Shown: positions 31,725-41,368, counted from the first letter of the stretch. The stretch: DNA of 64,000 bases from Bacteroidales bacterium UBA1208 (GCA_002309955.1 DBXQ01000102.1:32221-96220); one strand, 5' to 3'. The notes: a model not told the origin generated them from the letters alone. A program made the numbers and translations.

Positions 31725-33596
31725 TCATTTCTTTTTCGAGAAGCCGAAGTTGGGGAGTTCGACACTGCGGAAAGCAGAGAGAATGGGATTGGCAGTCTGG
31801 GGAGCACGGCCGTAAATCTCTGCAATGAGATTTTTATATTTGTCCATGAGTATGTTACGCTTAATCTTCAGTGTGGGGGAAAGGAGACCGTTGGCCGATG
31901 TCCACTCGTCGGAGACAAGACGGAAACTCTTGATTTGTTCGTGTGCGGCAAAGTCGCGGTTGATTAGGTCGATGACTGTTTTGTATTTTTCTTTGGTTTG
32001 AGGAAGCGCAAGGAGTTGGTTGTTGTCACGGTAATGTAGTTTGTGTTTGAGTGCCCAGTAGTGGAGCGTGTTGAAGTTAGGCGATATAATGACACCTACA
32101 CTCTTTTCGTTCTCACCTACAACCATGGCTTGTTCGATATATTCGGACTCGCGGAGTTTGTTTTCAAGCAACTGCGGAGCGATATATTTGCCTGCGGAAA
32201 GTTTGAAAATGTCTTTCTTTCGGTCAGTGATGCGCAGGTAGCGCGGTCCTGTTATGCCGCCCACAAACTGTCCGACATCTCCGGTATGGAACCATCCGTC
32301 GGAGTCGATGACCTGTGCTGTGTATTCGGGGTCTTTGTAATAGCCCAACATGACGTGAGGCCCGCGGGTGAGAATCTCGCCATCGTCGGCCAGTTTGACT
32401 TCCACACCGCTGAGTACTGGTCCCACGGTGCCGATGCGGACGTAGCCGTCGGCAGGGTTGTTGACAGCGATGACGGGCGAAGTCTCAGACAGACCGTAGC
32501 CTTCGTAGATATTGATGCCAGCGGCAGCGAAAGTGCGGATGATGCGGGGTTGGATGCTGCTTGAGCCCGTGATGACAATAAGCCGGTTGCCACCGAAACG
32601 TTCGCGCCAGTGACGATAAACAAGACGTTCGAAGAAGAACTGTGAAATCTGATAGCCCAGTGACACTTTCTTAAAGAGGGTGTAGTCGTAGCGGGCACCG
32701 TGCTTGAACGCCCGTGTGTAGATGGTTTTCTTGATTCCGGTGAAGTCTTTGCCAGCAGCATAAAGTTTGTCATATACCATCTCAAGTACCCGGGGAACGG
32801 CACAGAACCCGTTGGTGTGTATCTCAGCCATGTTCTGCTGTAGGGTACCCATGTTCTCGGCATAGTATATGGAGACGCCTTTAAGCTGGAAGTGGTAGTT
32901 CATGCTGCGCTCGTACATGTGGTTGAGGGGAAGGAACGAGAGCACGCGGCTGTCAGAGGTCATGGGGTTGACTTTCTCGTGCGCAACGAAGTTGCTGCAG
33001 ATGTTGCGGTGGGAGAGCATGACGCCTTTGGGTTGGCCGGTGGTGCCAGAGGTGTAGATAAGGGTGACCCAGTCGTCGGGCTGTATGGTGTCCTTAAGAT
33101 GTGCGATGATGGGACTGTTTTTCTCGCGGCTGGCGATACCGGCTTTAAGGATTTCGAGTGTGCGTGGGTATCCTTCAATGGCAGCGAGGGTATAGATTTG
33201 GGGCTTTACCTCCATCTTGTCGACGGCAGGCAAGATGCGCTTCAGTAGCACATTGTTGCTTACGAGGATGAACTTGGCTTCACTGTGGGTGAAGATGTGC
33301 AGGTAGTTGTCAGGACTCAGGGTAGGGTAGACCGGGACATGTATCATGCCGGCAAGAGCAAGAGCCATGTCGATGAAATTCCATTCGGGACAGTTGCCTG
33401 AGATAGTGATGACTTTGTCGCCAGGTTGCAGGCCAAGTTCTAAAAGTCCGCAAGCCATATAGTGGGCGTATTTATAATAGTCGTGGGTGCTGTATTTCAC
33501 CCATTCGCCTTTTTCTTTTCCTGCCAGAATATCGGGCTTGTCAGGGTATGAGGTGACAAGGTGGTCAAGCAGGTCGAAGGTACGCGTTATTTCCAT
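31725..33596 (-). CDS. Long-chain fatty acid-CoA ligase (AMP-forming)
   Basis: A 623-residue adenylate-forming enzyme of the FadD15/long-chain branch. The phosphate loop is LIYTSGTTGQPKGVMLSH (about 176-193); other core motifs are YEGYGLSETSPV, GWFHTGDVG, ITDRKKDIFKLSAGKYI and a C-terminal TLKIKRN. It activates fatty acids to acyl-CoA via acyl-AMP, for membrane lipid recycling. The gene is the first of a three-gene operon with a glycosyltransferase and an acetyltransferase. A -7 box lies at 33705-33712. The protein is peripheral to the inner membrane. Confidence 0.93.
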   Translation of the reverse strand: MEITRTFDLLDHLVTSYPDKPDILAGKEKGEWVKYSTHDYYKYAHYMACGLLELGLQPGDKVITISGNCPEWNFIDMALALAGMIHVPVYPTLSPDNYLHIFTHSEAKFILVSNNVLLKRILPAVDKMEVKPQIYTLAAIEGYPRTLEILKAGIASREKNSPIIAHLKDTIQPDDWVTLIYTSGTTGQPKGVMLSHRNICSNFVAHEKVNPMTSDSRVLSFLPLNHMYERSMNYHFQLKGVSIYYAENMGTLQQNMAEIHTNGFCAVPRVLEMVYDKLYAAGKDFTGIKKTIYTRAFKHGARYDYTLFKKVSLGYQISQFFFERLVYRHWRERFGGNRLIVITGSSSIQPRIIRTFAAAGINIYEGYGLSETSPVIAVNNPADGYVRIGTVGPVLSGVEVKLADDGEILTRGPHVMLGYYKDPEYTAQVIDSDGWFHTGDVGQFVGGITGPRYLRITDRKKDIFKLSAGKYIAPQLLENKLRESEYIEQAMVVGENEKSVGVIISPNFNTLHYWALKHKLHYRDNNQLLALPQTKEKYKTVIDLINRDFAAHEQIKSFRLVSDEWTSANGLLSPTLKIKRNILMDKYKNLIAEIYGRAPQTANPILSAFRSVELPNFGFSKKK

Positions 33597-33961
33597 AATA
33601 ATGTTTTCCTTTGTTTTTAAAATAGTGTCATTCTTGTTGTTAGGTCGTGCAATCTACTTTTTGGAGGGTTGCAGTGCTTCTACAAAAGAAGACATTTGAA
33701 GTTGCAAAGATACGAAGTTTTGATAAATTATTATGCAAAGAGGGGGAAATAATGCTGTTTTTTTCAATTTGGGATATGATAAAAATGTGATAATTAGGTT
33801 GTAGAGGCTTCTTGGACTTTAGATTTATAGAGGAAGCAGGTGGATTGGATTTCTGTTTTTTGGTTTTTTTATTTTTTGGAGTTAATGTTTTTTTGTATTT
33901 TTGCAGGTTCGTAACAAAACGGGAGACAGCTTGTCTCCTGTTGCTAAAATATGGATTGTCA
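33597..33961. promoter_or_regulatory. Divergent promoter region between the acyl-CoA ligase and trkA
   Basis: This AT-rich 365-bp gap holds a minus-strand -7 box TATCTTTG (33712-33705) and a plus-strand -7 box TATTTTTG (33896-33903) with TTTG 17 bases upstream. No gene is visible; the in-frame extension of trkA into this region is low-complexity Phe/Leu-rich and unlikely to be translated. Confidence 0.65.
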
Positions 33962-35302
33962 ATGAATATAATCATCGCAGGCGATGGCGAAATGGGGTTC
34001 CATCTGGCACGGTCGCTGACAGATTTGAACCATAATGTAACGGTGGTGGATCCGAATTCAGAGCTGCTGAAGCGGTTGGAAAAGGATACGGATTTGCTCA
34101 CCATAGCAGGGTCGTCTACTTCGCCGCAGGTATTGGCCGATGCCAATGTAGGCGACTGTGACCTCTTCGTCTCCGTGTTGCACGAAGAGAGTATCAATCT
34201 GATGAGCTGTGTGTTGGCCAAACGGATGAAAGCCAAACGCACGGTGGCCAGAATCAGTAATGCCGAACTCTTGGCACCCAAGCATCGCGACATGTTCCGC
34301 GAGATAGGTGTGGATGAACTGGTGTGCCCCGAGCGCATTGCTGCCAAGGAAATCACCAATCTGCTGAACAATTCAGTGGCGACGGAGTTCTTCGACTTCA
34401 GCGGAGGGCTGTTGACCATGTATCTGATACGCATCGATGCCGACTCCACAGTGACGGGTCACAGTGTGCAGGAATTGGTGCAGATGTACAACACGCTCCA
34501 TGCCCGTGTGGTTGCTATCCTGCGTGGAGGCGAAACCATCATCCCCCATGCAGGGTTGGTCTTCCAGCATGGCGACCTGGCATACCTCATCAGCCGTCCC
34601 AACCAGTTGGAGACTATCCGTCGTGTGCTGGGCAAAGAGGATGTGGCTGTCAAGCGAGCCATGATTGTTGGAGCCGGACGTGTAGGGCGCTATGCCGCCA
34701 TGACATTAGAAGACCGCATTGGGATTACCCTCTTCGAAGAATCACGTCCCCGTTGCGAAGAGGCAGCTTCCCTGTTGCAACGCACGTTGGTAATCAACGG
34801 CGACGCTACCGATATCGAACTGTTGAAAGACGAAGGACTCCAAACAACCGATGCCTTCATCGCTGTGACCGACTCTTCGGAGACCAACATCCTCACCTGC
34901 CTCCATGCCAAGAAACTGGGGGTAAAACGTACCATCGCCTTGGTCGAAAACACCGGGTTCATCACCCTTTCGCAGGATATCGGCATAGACACCATCATCA
35001 ACAAGAAACTGATTACCGCCAGCTATATCTCTCGATTCATAGTCCGTGGCGATGCGGTGAGCAGCAAATGGCTCAGTGGCACCAATGCGGAGTTGATAGA
35101 GTTCAATGTCGGCAAATGGTCGCCAGCCACACGCCATCTCATCCGCGACCTTCCGTTGCCCAAAGGAGCCACCATCGGCGGCATAATCAGGGGCAACGAG
35201 ACTATCTTCCCCACCCGCGACACCCAGATCAAGGCAAAAGACAAAGTGGTTGTCTTCGCCCTGCCCAAGGCTATGGAACAGGCGGCAAAACTCTTCTCCT
35301 AA
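33962..35302 (+). CDS. trkA: Trk potassium uptake regulator TrkA
   Basis: A 446-residue cytoplasmic regulator of the Trk K+ channel. Start at 33962 (MNIIIAGDGEMGFHLARSLT) is chosen because it begins directly with the Rossmann fold. Two RCK units follow each other: NAD-binding GDGEMGFHLA and GAGRVGRYAA (about residues 7 and 237), each with a TrkA_C domain after it. It binds NAD(H) and nucleotides and gates TrkH. The two channel genes follow at 82- and 51-base gaps, so this is a complete Trk operon in the order A-H-H. Length and domain pattern are normal. Confidence 0.95.
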   Translation: MNIIIAGDGEMGFHLARSLTDLNHNVTVVDPNSELLKRLEKDTDLLTIAGSSTSPQVLADANVGDCDLFVSVLHEESINLMSCVLAKRMKAKRTVARISNAELLAPKHRDMFREIGVDELVCPERIAAKEITNLLNNSVATEFFDFSGGLLTMYLIRIDADSTVTGHSVQELVQMYNTLHARVVAILRGGETIIPHAGLVFQHGDLAYLISRPNQLETIRRVLGKEDVAVKRAMIVGAGRVGRYAAMTLEDRIGITLFEESRPRCEEAASLLQRTLVINGDATDIELLKDEGLQTTDAFIAVTDSSETNILTCLHAKKLGVKRTIALVENTGFITLSQDIGIDTIINKKLITASYISRFIVRGDAVSSKWLSGTNAELIEFNVGKWSPATRHLIRDLPLPKGATIGGIIRGNETIFPTRDTQIKAKDKVVVFALPKAMEQAAKLFS

Positions 35303-35384
35303 ATCTTCTTCGACTTCAACCTTGTAAAACCCTACCGCCATTCGTCCAAAAAAACATATCAAGGCCGTTCGTCTGAATCAGGTA

Positions 35385-36854
35385 GTGCGTCGGTTCAACT
35401 GGCGTCTCATAGCCCATGTGACGGGTGTGTTGCTGCTTTACGTGGCGGCAGGCATGCTGTTGCCCATTGCTGTCTCCATCTATAGCCAAGACGGAATGCA
35501 ATTTGCCTTGGCTCTGTCGGGGCTGCTCATACTTATGTCGGGATTGTTTCTCCGCAACATGGTGGGGAAAAAAGCGGAATATGTTTTGCGCGAAGATGAA
35601 AGCTACTGGCTCACAGTGGCGGTGTGGGTCGTATTGCCCCTGTTCGGCACCTTGCCTTACCTCTTTACCGGCACGACAGCATCATTCACCGATGCCGTAT
35701 TCGAGTCTTTCAGCGGATTCACCACCACAGGTTCTTCGGTGGTGGCCATGCCCGAGAACCTCCCGCCTTCGGTGCTTACTTACCGGGCTTTGACCCAATG
35801 GTTGGGCGGACTGGGACTGCTGCTTTTCGTAGTGGCACTATTGCGTAGGCTGGGACTCAGTGCAGGCACACTCTACGAAGCCGAATTCTCCGGCACTCAG
35901 CAACGCAAACTGCATCCCCGTTTGGCCAAAAGCGTCACCCGCATGTGGAGCATCTACGGACTTTTCACCGTCGCCATGAGTGTAGTGCTGACAATGCAAG
36001 GCGTTAATGTTGTGGATGCATTCTGTACAGCCTGTAGCACCGTTTCCACGGGTGGCTTCCTGACCAACAGCATGGGCATAATGGCCTTGGGCAATGGGGC
36101 AGTCACCACGGTGACAGTCTTCATGTTCTTCAGTGGAGTCAATGTGGCTGTGCTATACCGTATCTTCACATTCAAATGGCGACACCTTTGGAGCGATGGC
36201 GAATTGCGAACCTATGTCGTGCTGTTCATTGCGGCCGTGACAGTATGCACAGTGGCTTTCTTCGCCGAAGGCAACGGGTTGTACGATTCCGCACGCTACA
36301 GTGTGTTCCACATCGCCTCGACCATGTCCACCTGCGGCTTCTATATGCCGACCCCTCGTTATTGGTCGTTCTTGGTCAGTGTACTGACATTCATATTGAT
36401 AGTAGTGGGAGCCATGTCTGGCAGCACCGGTGGCGGCATAAAGCTGCGCCGAGTCATCATCATGGTGAAATATGTGGCCAACTATTTTAACTGTATGATA
36501 CACCCCAATGCTATCTACCGAGTCAAACTGAATGGCCAGCTGGTGGAGAAAGACTACATCAGCAAAGTCTTCGCCTTCGTGTTCCTTTACATTGTATTCA
36601 TTGTAGCCGGGGGCTTTGTACTGACAATCTGCGGCTGTTCAATACCCGATGCTATCTGCATGGCAGCGGCCAACATCAGCAATCTGGGTCCCTCGCCGCT
36701 TATCAACTCATTGGGTGGCAGCCTTAACTACGCGCTGCTTCCCGCCTTGGCCAAATGGATATTGGCAGTCTTGATGCTGGCCGGTCGTGTAGAACTCTTC
36801 GCGCTCCTCGCCATTGTCTCACCAGCCTACTGGCGAATAAGGTTAAAAAGATAA
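35385..36854 (+). CDS. trkH: Trk potassium channel subunit TrkH (first copy)
   Basis: A 489-residue inner-membrane protein with about ten to twelve helices. The four filter-loop regions are visible as SFSGFTTTGSSV, CSTVSTGGFL, STMSTCGFYMPT and ANISNLGPSPL. AMSGSTGGGIKLRR follows the third loop. It moves K+ with TrkA as regulator. The start codon is GTG (35385) and the second trkH also lacks an ATG. Pair identity with the second copy is moderate, so the two are old duplicates. It may assemble as a dimer or as a heterodimer with the second subunit. Confidence 0.93.
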   Translation: MRRFNWRLIAHVTGVLLLYVAAGMLLPIAVSIYSQDGMQFALALSGLLILMSGLFLRNMVGKKAEYVLREDESYWLTVAVWVVLPLFGTLPYLFTGTTASFTDAVFESFSGFTTTGSSVVAMPENLPPSVLTYRALTQWLGGLGLLLFVVALLRRLGLSAGTLYEAEFSGTQQRKLHPRLAKSVTRMWSIYGLFTVAMSVVLTMQGVNVVDAFCTACSTVSTGGFLTNSMGIMALGNGAVTTVTVFMFFSGVNVAVLYRIFTFKWRHLWSDGELRTYVVLFIAAVTVCTVAFFAEGNGLYDSARYSVFHIASTMSTCGFYMPTPRYWSFLVSVLTFILIVVGAMSGSTGGGIKLRRVIIMVKYVANYFNCMIHPNAIYRVKLNGQLVEKDYISKVFAFVFLYIVFIVAGGFVLTICGCSIPDAICMAAANISNLGPSPLINSLGGSLNYALLPALAKWILAVLMLAGRVELFALLAIVSPAYWRIRLKR

Positions 36855-36905
36855 ACAAATTAATCTACAAGTTAATACATAAGCATCATTGATATAAAGT
36901 ACATA

Positions 36906-38336
36906 TTGCGGTTTTTGGGCATTGTGCTCATGGTCGAGGGACTCATGATATTGAGTTGCCTCATACCCGCATTGCATTTCTCCGACGGCACCTGGGAACA
37001 GATAGCCCTCTCGGGATTGTTTACCTTTTTCGTCGGACTGCTGCTCAAAGTCCGATTCCGTCGGGCACGAACCATGCACAACCGTCGCATGGCCTATCTG
37101 CTGGTGGTCTTGATGTGGGTCGTATTAGGCCTTTTCGGCACCCTGCCCTTCCTCACCACAGGCACACTCATCCATTTCCCCGACGCCTTGTTTGAATCTA
37201 TGTCGGGCATTACCTCCACCGGGGCCACCGTCTTCTCGGCAGTCGAATGGCTTCCCTCGTCCATTCTCCTGTGGCGCAGCATGACCCAGTGGTTCGGTGG
37301 CTTTGGCATAGTGTTGCTTGTCCTTGCCCTTGTGCCCTCCATGGGAATCAACAAATACAGCCTCTACACAGCTGAAGCCTCTGGAGCCGACAATACTGGC
37401 AAACAGTCCTCAACCATGGGCTCCACCGTGCGTCACACCCTCGGTGTTTACATTCTCCTTACCTTCCTCTTCATCTTCCTGCTCTACAAAAGCGGTATGC
37501 ACATCTGGGACGCTGTCAACATCACCTTCACCAACATCTCCTCGGGCGGATTCTCCATCTACAACAACAGCCTCCAAGGTCTTACCCACCTGCAGCAATA
37601 CATCGTCGCACTGGCCATGCTCCTCAGCGGTGTCAACTTTGCCCTGCTTTTCAACTTCTTCACCTTCCGTTGGGATAAGCTCAGCCACAAACTTGAACAG
37701 TTCCTTTTCTATCTCTGCACCGTAGTCGCAGCCTCTCTGTTCGTAATCTGCGCATTGGTCTTCGCCATGGGCTACAGCTGGGGCGACGCCATCCGCAATG
37801 GCTTGGTGCAGACCATCAGCGTCATAACCACTTCCGGCTCCCTTGTTGCCGACACCTCGCAATGGTGGGTGCCCGTCTCCTTCCTCTTCGTTGTATTGTC
37901 CCTCTGCGGTGCAATGGCTGGCTCCACCACGGGCGGACTCAAAGCCATGCGCGTACTTATACTGGTGAGGCACGTGCGCAAGATACTGCGCGACCGCCTG
38001 CACCCCCAGTCTGTCAACCCCGTCAGGCTTAACGGCAAACCTGTCTCGTCACACATCGTCACCAACGTGATGGTCATCTTCATGGTCTTTGTGATGGTCA
38101 TCTTCATCGGCATCATGCTGCTTATGCTCAGCGGCATCAATGCTACCGAATCCATCGGAGCGGTCATTGCCTGCATCACCGGGTATGGTCCCGGGCTCGG
38201 TATCAGCGGTGGCTTTGGCTGTTATGCCCATTTCACCACTCCCGCCAAACTCATCTGCTCACTCCTCATGCTAATGGGGCGCCTCGAATGTCTCACTGTA
38301 CTTATCCTCTTCATCCCCGCTTTCTGGAAGAAATAA
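36906..38336 (+). CDS. trkH: Trk potassium channel subunit TrkH (second copy)
   Basis: A 476-residue paralogue with the same membrane pattern: SMSGITSTGATV, TNISSGGFSIY, SVITTSGSLVADT and CITGYGPGLG in the four filter loops, and AGSTTGGLKAMRV after the third. The start is unclear. The annotated TTG (36906) begins inside the typical N-terminus; ATT at 36888 would give an IDIKYILRFLGIVLM start closer to family members. There is no ATG or GTG between the upstream in-frame stop at 36873 and 36906. It is 51 bases after the first trkH and probably translated at a low level. Confidence 0.9.
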   Translation: MRFLGIVLMVEGLMILSCLIPALHFSDGTWEQIALSGLFTFFVGLLLKVRFRRARTMHNRRMAYLLVVLMWVVLGLFGTLPFLTTGTLIHFPDALFESMSGITSTGATVFSAVEWLPSSILLWRSMTQWFGGFGIVLLVLALVPSMGINKYSLYTAEASGADNTGKQSSTMGSTVRHTLGVYILLTFLFIFLLYKSGMHIWDAVNITFTNISSGGFSIYNNSLQGLTHLQQYIVALAMLLSGVNFALLFNFFTFRWDKLSHKLEQFLFYLCTVVAASLFVICALVFAMGYSWGDAIRNGLVQTISVITTSGSLVADTSQWWVPVSFLFVVLSLCGAMAGSTTGGLKAMRVLILVRHVRKILRDRLHPQSVNPVRLNGKPVSSHIVTNVMVIFMVFVMVIFIGIMLLMLSGINATESIGAVIACITGYGPGLGISGGFGCYAHFTTPAKLICSLLMLMGRLECLTVLILFIPAFWKK

Positions 38337-38432
38337 AATTGAATGCGTTAATCCGTGAATCGATTGAGTCCGTTAATTCGTTAACTTGTGAATTGATATA
38401 CTCATTCACATGTCAACACATTCATGCAGTCG

Positions 38433-38865
38433 ACCCAAATCGGTCATTAGGCTAAGCAGGTCTCTGGCAGAGGCCGTCCAGAAGCAAAGCGGTGACATGT
38501 GGAATGAAAAGTCTTATAATGACCGTTTTATTCTGTTCCCCGTCTCGATGACCGATAGGAACCCGGCTGCACTTCCTTCGCTCCTTAGTCCTCAGTTCTC
38601 CCATCGTTCTCCCATCGTTTTCCCATATCAGAAGGAGAACTGGGGTATAACGGAGGTCGATGGGTGGGTGAACGAGCAAATCAGGGGCGGTGCGAAAGGG
38701 ACCCGGGTGCAGGTTGGGGAGGATTCGCGGGAAATGGTGTGTGTTGAAAAGGAATGACGGAAATGGCGGCGCTGCTTTTGTTATGTCCGGACAACGAGAA
38801 GCCGAAGTAACCCAAAGGGGACTTCTATGAACCGCCCTGAAATGGTATATCGAATATAGTCAGTT
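38433..38865. repeat. Dispersed intergenic repeat, copy B (about 430 bp)
   Basis: Starts ACCCAAATCGGTCATTAGG as in copies A and D and runs parallel to copy A: CCGTTTTATTC, the hairpin with arms 38590-38601 and 38634-38645 around TCCCATCGTTC units, GCAGGTTGGGGAGGATTCGC, GTTGAAAAGGAATGACGGAA and a GGGGACTTC segment. The right inverted end of copy A is missing. No gene is supported in 38337-38931; the short open frames are not shared with copy A. Confidence 0.72.
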
Positions 38866-38931
38866 GATAAGTTGATATGTTTATCCGTTGATACGTGGTT
38901 CGCATCGTTAAACATATCAACATTCACACAT

Positions 38932-39576
38932 TCAAAAGCTATAGTGCATGGGATGCAGATTCTTTACCCGTATGGTCTTGAGCAACTGGAGCGGGCCGCG
39001 AAGCATCTCCTGACCCAAGCGGGGGTCGACAGGGAACATGGCATGATCCAGCTCGGGATAGTCGCGCTTGATGTCGCGGAGGATGGAAAGGAAAAGTTTC
39101 TCCATCTGGTCGGGAGTAACCCTGACACGGTCTATGTCGGAAGGGTCGGAACTCATGGGGAAATACCAATTATTGCAATCGCCGGCATGAAAGAGTGTCG
39201 TGCCGTCGCGAAGTTTGAGCACAGTGCAGACCCCTACATCTGTTGAGCGGTAGGAAGTAAGCAGGAAATGGGGCGTCTCGACGTGCTCGCCGAAACGCAA
39301 TATGGCCAGCGGAAGCGTCTTGTCGATACGACGGCGGCGCACTGTGTCGTACGATGGCAGCAAGTGCCACCCCGCATGCGCGGCACACCAGCCTGCAATC
39401 TCTGGGTTATAATGGTCCTCATGGAAATGCGAGACGATGAAATAAACCTCCTTCCCCTCAGCGTTGTCCAAAAGAAGTTTCAATTCGCCTTGGGGGTCGC
39501 GCCAATAATCGAAGACGATAAGGCAATCCTCCTCTTCGGCCACAAAACAGCTGTGTCGGATATAGTGTAGCTGCAT
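38932..39576 (-). CDS. MBL-fold metallo-hydrolase
   Basis: A 214-residue metallo-beta-lactamase-fold protein. It starts MQLHYIRHSCFVAEEEDCLI at 39576; a TTG at 39594 would overlap the upstream stop by 4 bases and is less likely. The metal site is HFHEDHY (about residues 50-56), followed by the Asp in FHAGDCNNWY and a final His-containing NLHPMHYSF. The family is broad (phosphodiesterases, lactonases and others), so the substrate is unknown. The gene lies 14 bases after a small conserved gene on the same strand and divergent to the DRTGG pair. Confidence 0.88.
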   Translation of the reverse strand: MQLHYIRHSCFVAEEEDCLIVFDYWRDPQGELKLLLDNAEGKEVYFIVSHFHEDHYNPEIAGWCAAHAGWHLLPSYDTVRRRRIDKTLPLAILRFGEHVETPHFLLTSYRSTDVGVCTVLKLRDGTTLFHAGDCNNWYFPMSSDPSDIDRVRVTPDQMEKLFLSILRDIKRDYPELDHAMFPVDPRLGQEMLRGPLQLLKTIRVKNLHPMHYSF

Positions 39577-39590
39577 AGCGGAACGCAGGT

Positions 39591-39992
39591 TCAAGGTTTG
39601 GGGACGAAGTCAATCATAATAGCCCGTTCGTCGAAATGGATGTCCTTCAGGGTAATGCGGTCGAACACGGGTGAGAGTTGCGGACTCTTGCCCAAGGCAA
39701 GCATCAAGCGGTTGCCGTCGAGAATGTCAAGCAAGTCAGCCCCCAGCTGTTTCTTGAACTGGCCGAGAGCCGTGCGCACCATAAACTCGATGCCTGCTCC
39801 CCCTCCGTAAGAAAGGAAGATATCGCTGCCGTTGATACGGTCCACATTGATATCCAGCCCTACGGCACCCATCAAAGGCACTTTGTATGATATGCGGAGG
39901 GTGTGAGGGCCGCCGAAGGCAAGGGGAAGTTCTTTTCCGGTCTTTTCGAGAATGAGTTGTGAGACTTCGCTATAGGTAAGATTGAATTGCAT
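39591..39992 (-). CDS. Conserved hypothetical beta-rich protein
   Basis: A 133-residue protein; the start at 39992 (MQFNLTYSEVSQLILEKTGK) fits a normal soluble protein better than the frame to 40064. It has an amphipathic N-terminal helix, beta strands around LRISYKVPLMGAVGLDINVD and GSDIFLSYGGGAGIEFMV, a helix (GQFKKQLGADLLDILDGN) and a closing strand DIHFDERAIMIDFV. This looks like a small lipid- or ligand-binding fold. I do not recognise the family. It is co-directional with the MBL-fold gene 14 bases downstream, which suggests a shared pathway. Confidence 0.8.
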   Translation of the reverse strand: MQFNLTYSEVSQLILEKTGKELPLAFGGPHTLRISYKVPLMGAVGLDINVDRINGSDIFLSYGGGAGIEFMVRTALGQFKKQLGADLLDILDGNRLMLALGKSPQLSPVFDRITLKDIHFDERAIMIDFVPKP

Positions 39993-40051
39993 GGAATGTC
40001 GTTTTTTATAGTTTTTTTCGGCAGAATAACGTGTAATTGGAAAAAAAATTG

Positions 40052-40059
40052 TATTTTTG
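40052..40059 (+). promoter_or_regulatory. Bacteroides-type -7 box for the second DRTGG operon
   Basis: TATTTTTG ends 27 bases before the ATG of the DRTGG gene. No clear -33 box. Confidence 0.6.
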
Positions 40060-40086
40060 CACATTGAAATAAAATCAATATAGACT

Positions 40087-40422
40087 ATGAAAGTTAAGGA
40101 ACTTGTAGAGAAATTGAATTTAAAGGTGCTGTCGGGTGCCGAAGGACTGGATCGCGAAATAGAGGGCTGCTACGTGTCGGATTTGCTCAGCGATGTGATG
40201 GGCAACGCCGAGATGGGCAATGTGTGGGTGACGCTGCAGGTGCATAAGAATGTGATGGCTATCGCCTCGTTGAAGGAATTGGCCTGTGTGATTTTGGTGA
40301 AAGGACAGACTGCCTCGGAGGACACGCTGGAGCAGAGCAACGAGGAAGGTATCCCGTTTCTCAGCACCACCATGGAGACTTTTGAGACGGCAGGCAAGAT
40401 ATACGAGTGCCTGAAAGGATAA
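40087..40422 (+). CDS. DRTGG domain protein, second copy
   Basis: A 111-residue DRTGG-domain protein (MKVKELVEKLNLKVLSGAE, GCYVSDLLSDVMGNAEMGNV, QTASEDTLEQSNEEGIPFL). It is a diverged paralogue of 629-970. It precedes a PHP-family phosphoesterase gene by 74 bases. The two genes are known as neighbours in the hydrogenase accessory sets of other anaerobes, where they sit beside the HATPase and sensory hydrogenase genes; here they are about 37 kb away. Function is inferred from that linkage. Confidence 0.82.
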   Translation: MKVKELVEKLNLKVLSGAEGLDREIEGCYVSDLLSDVMGNAEMGNVWVTLQVHKNVMAIASLKELACVILVKGQTASEDTLEQSNEEGIPFLSTTMETFETAGKIYECLKG

Positions 40423-40496
40423 TAAAGTTTCGAGGGTTAAGGAGACATGATAAAAGCTTCTTGATGCTTGAATCTTGATTCATAACATCCGCAAAG

Positions 40497-41270
40497 ATGA
40501 CTCCGTTTAAGGCCGACTTGCATATTCACACGGTGCTGTCGCCCTGTGGCGATTTGGAGATGAGCCCGTCGGCCATCGTCCAACGGGCGTTGGCGCGCGG
40601 GCTGGACATGATTGCCATCAGCGACCACAATACCACAAGGCAGGTGAAGGTGACACAGAAAATAGGGCGCGACAACGGCCTGTTTGTGTTGGGTGGTGTC
40701 GAGGTGACCTCGCAGGAAGAGGCTCACTGTTTGGCTTATTTCGAAACCGATGAACAACTGGACGAGTTCCAGGAGTTCTTGGATGCCCATTTGCCGCCTA
40801 TCCCCAACGACGAGGATCGTTTCGGCTATCAGCTTATCGTGGACGAGAACGATGAGATTGTGGGGGAGGAGGAGTACCACTTGCTTAACGGCATTGATGT
40901 GGATATCGACGGTATATATGAGGAGGTGCACCGTATTGGTGGTTTGTTTGTTCCGGCGCATGTGAACAAGGGCACCACTTCGTTGACCAGCCAGTTGGGT
41001 TTTGTCCCCCCGGATTTAAGGGCAGACGGGCTGGAGATAAACCGTTTCACCACGAAGGAGGAGATGCTGAAGAAATTCGCTTATTTGAAGCGGTTTAATT
41101 TCATCACCGACAGCGATGCGCATTTTATTGACAACATCGGCGACGTGTATAATGTGATATATATGGAACACCGCACGTTTGATGAGTTCCGCAAGGCACT
41201 GAAAGGCGAGGATGGCCGCTATATAGACACAATGGCTTTCCGCACAGCACCGCTGAAGAAGATATTATAG
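40497..41270 (+). CDS. PHP-domain phosphoesterase
   Basis: A 257-residue PHP-family protein. Metal motif 1 is DLHIHTVLSPCG (about residues 7-18), motif 2 is ISDHNTTRQ, then GGVEVTSQEEAHCLAYF, VPAHVNKG and TDSDAHFI, which give the H-x-H, DH, E, H and DxH residues of the active site. PHP proteins hydrolyse phosphodiesters or phosphomonoesters of nucleotides. Length and spacing match the YciV/TrpH-like type with an insert at 95-130. It is 74 bases after the DRTGG gene. Its substrate in hydrogenase-linked regulation is unknown. Confidence 0.88.
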   Translation: MTPFKADLHIHTVLSPCGDLEMSPSAIVQRALARGLDMIAISDHNTTRQVKVTQKIGRDNGLFVLGGVEVTSQEEAHCLAYFETDEQLDEFQEFLDAHLPPIPNDEDRFGYQLIVDENDEIVGEEEYHLLNGIDVDIDGIYEEVHRIGGLFVPAHVNKGTTSLTSQLGFVPPDLRADGLEINRFTTKEEMLKKFAYLKRFNFITDSDAHFIDNIGDVYNVIYMEHRTFDEFRKALKGEDGRYIDTMAFRTAPLKKIL

Positions 41271-41368
41271 ATTTGATGATGTAGGGCGGATGGGGAATCT
41301 GCTATGGTGTGGTGATTGTGCACGGTCGGAAGCGCCTGCTAAGTCTGGCAGTCCCACTTTTTTCGGTA

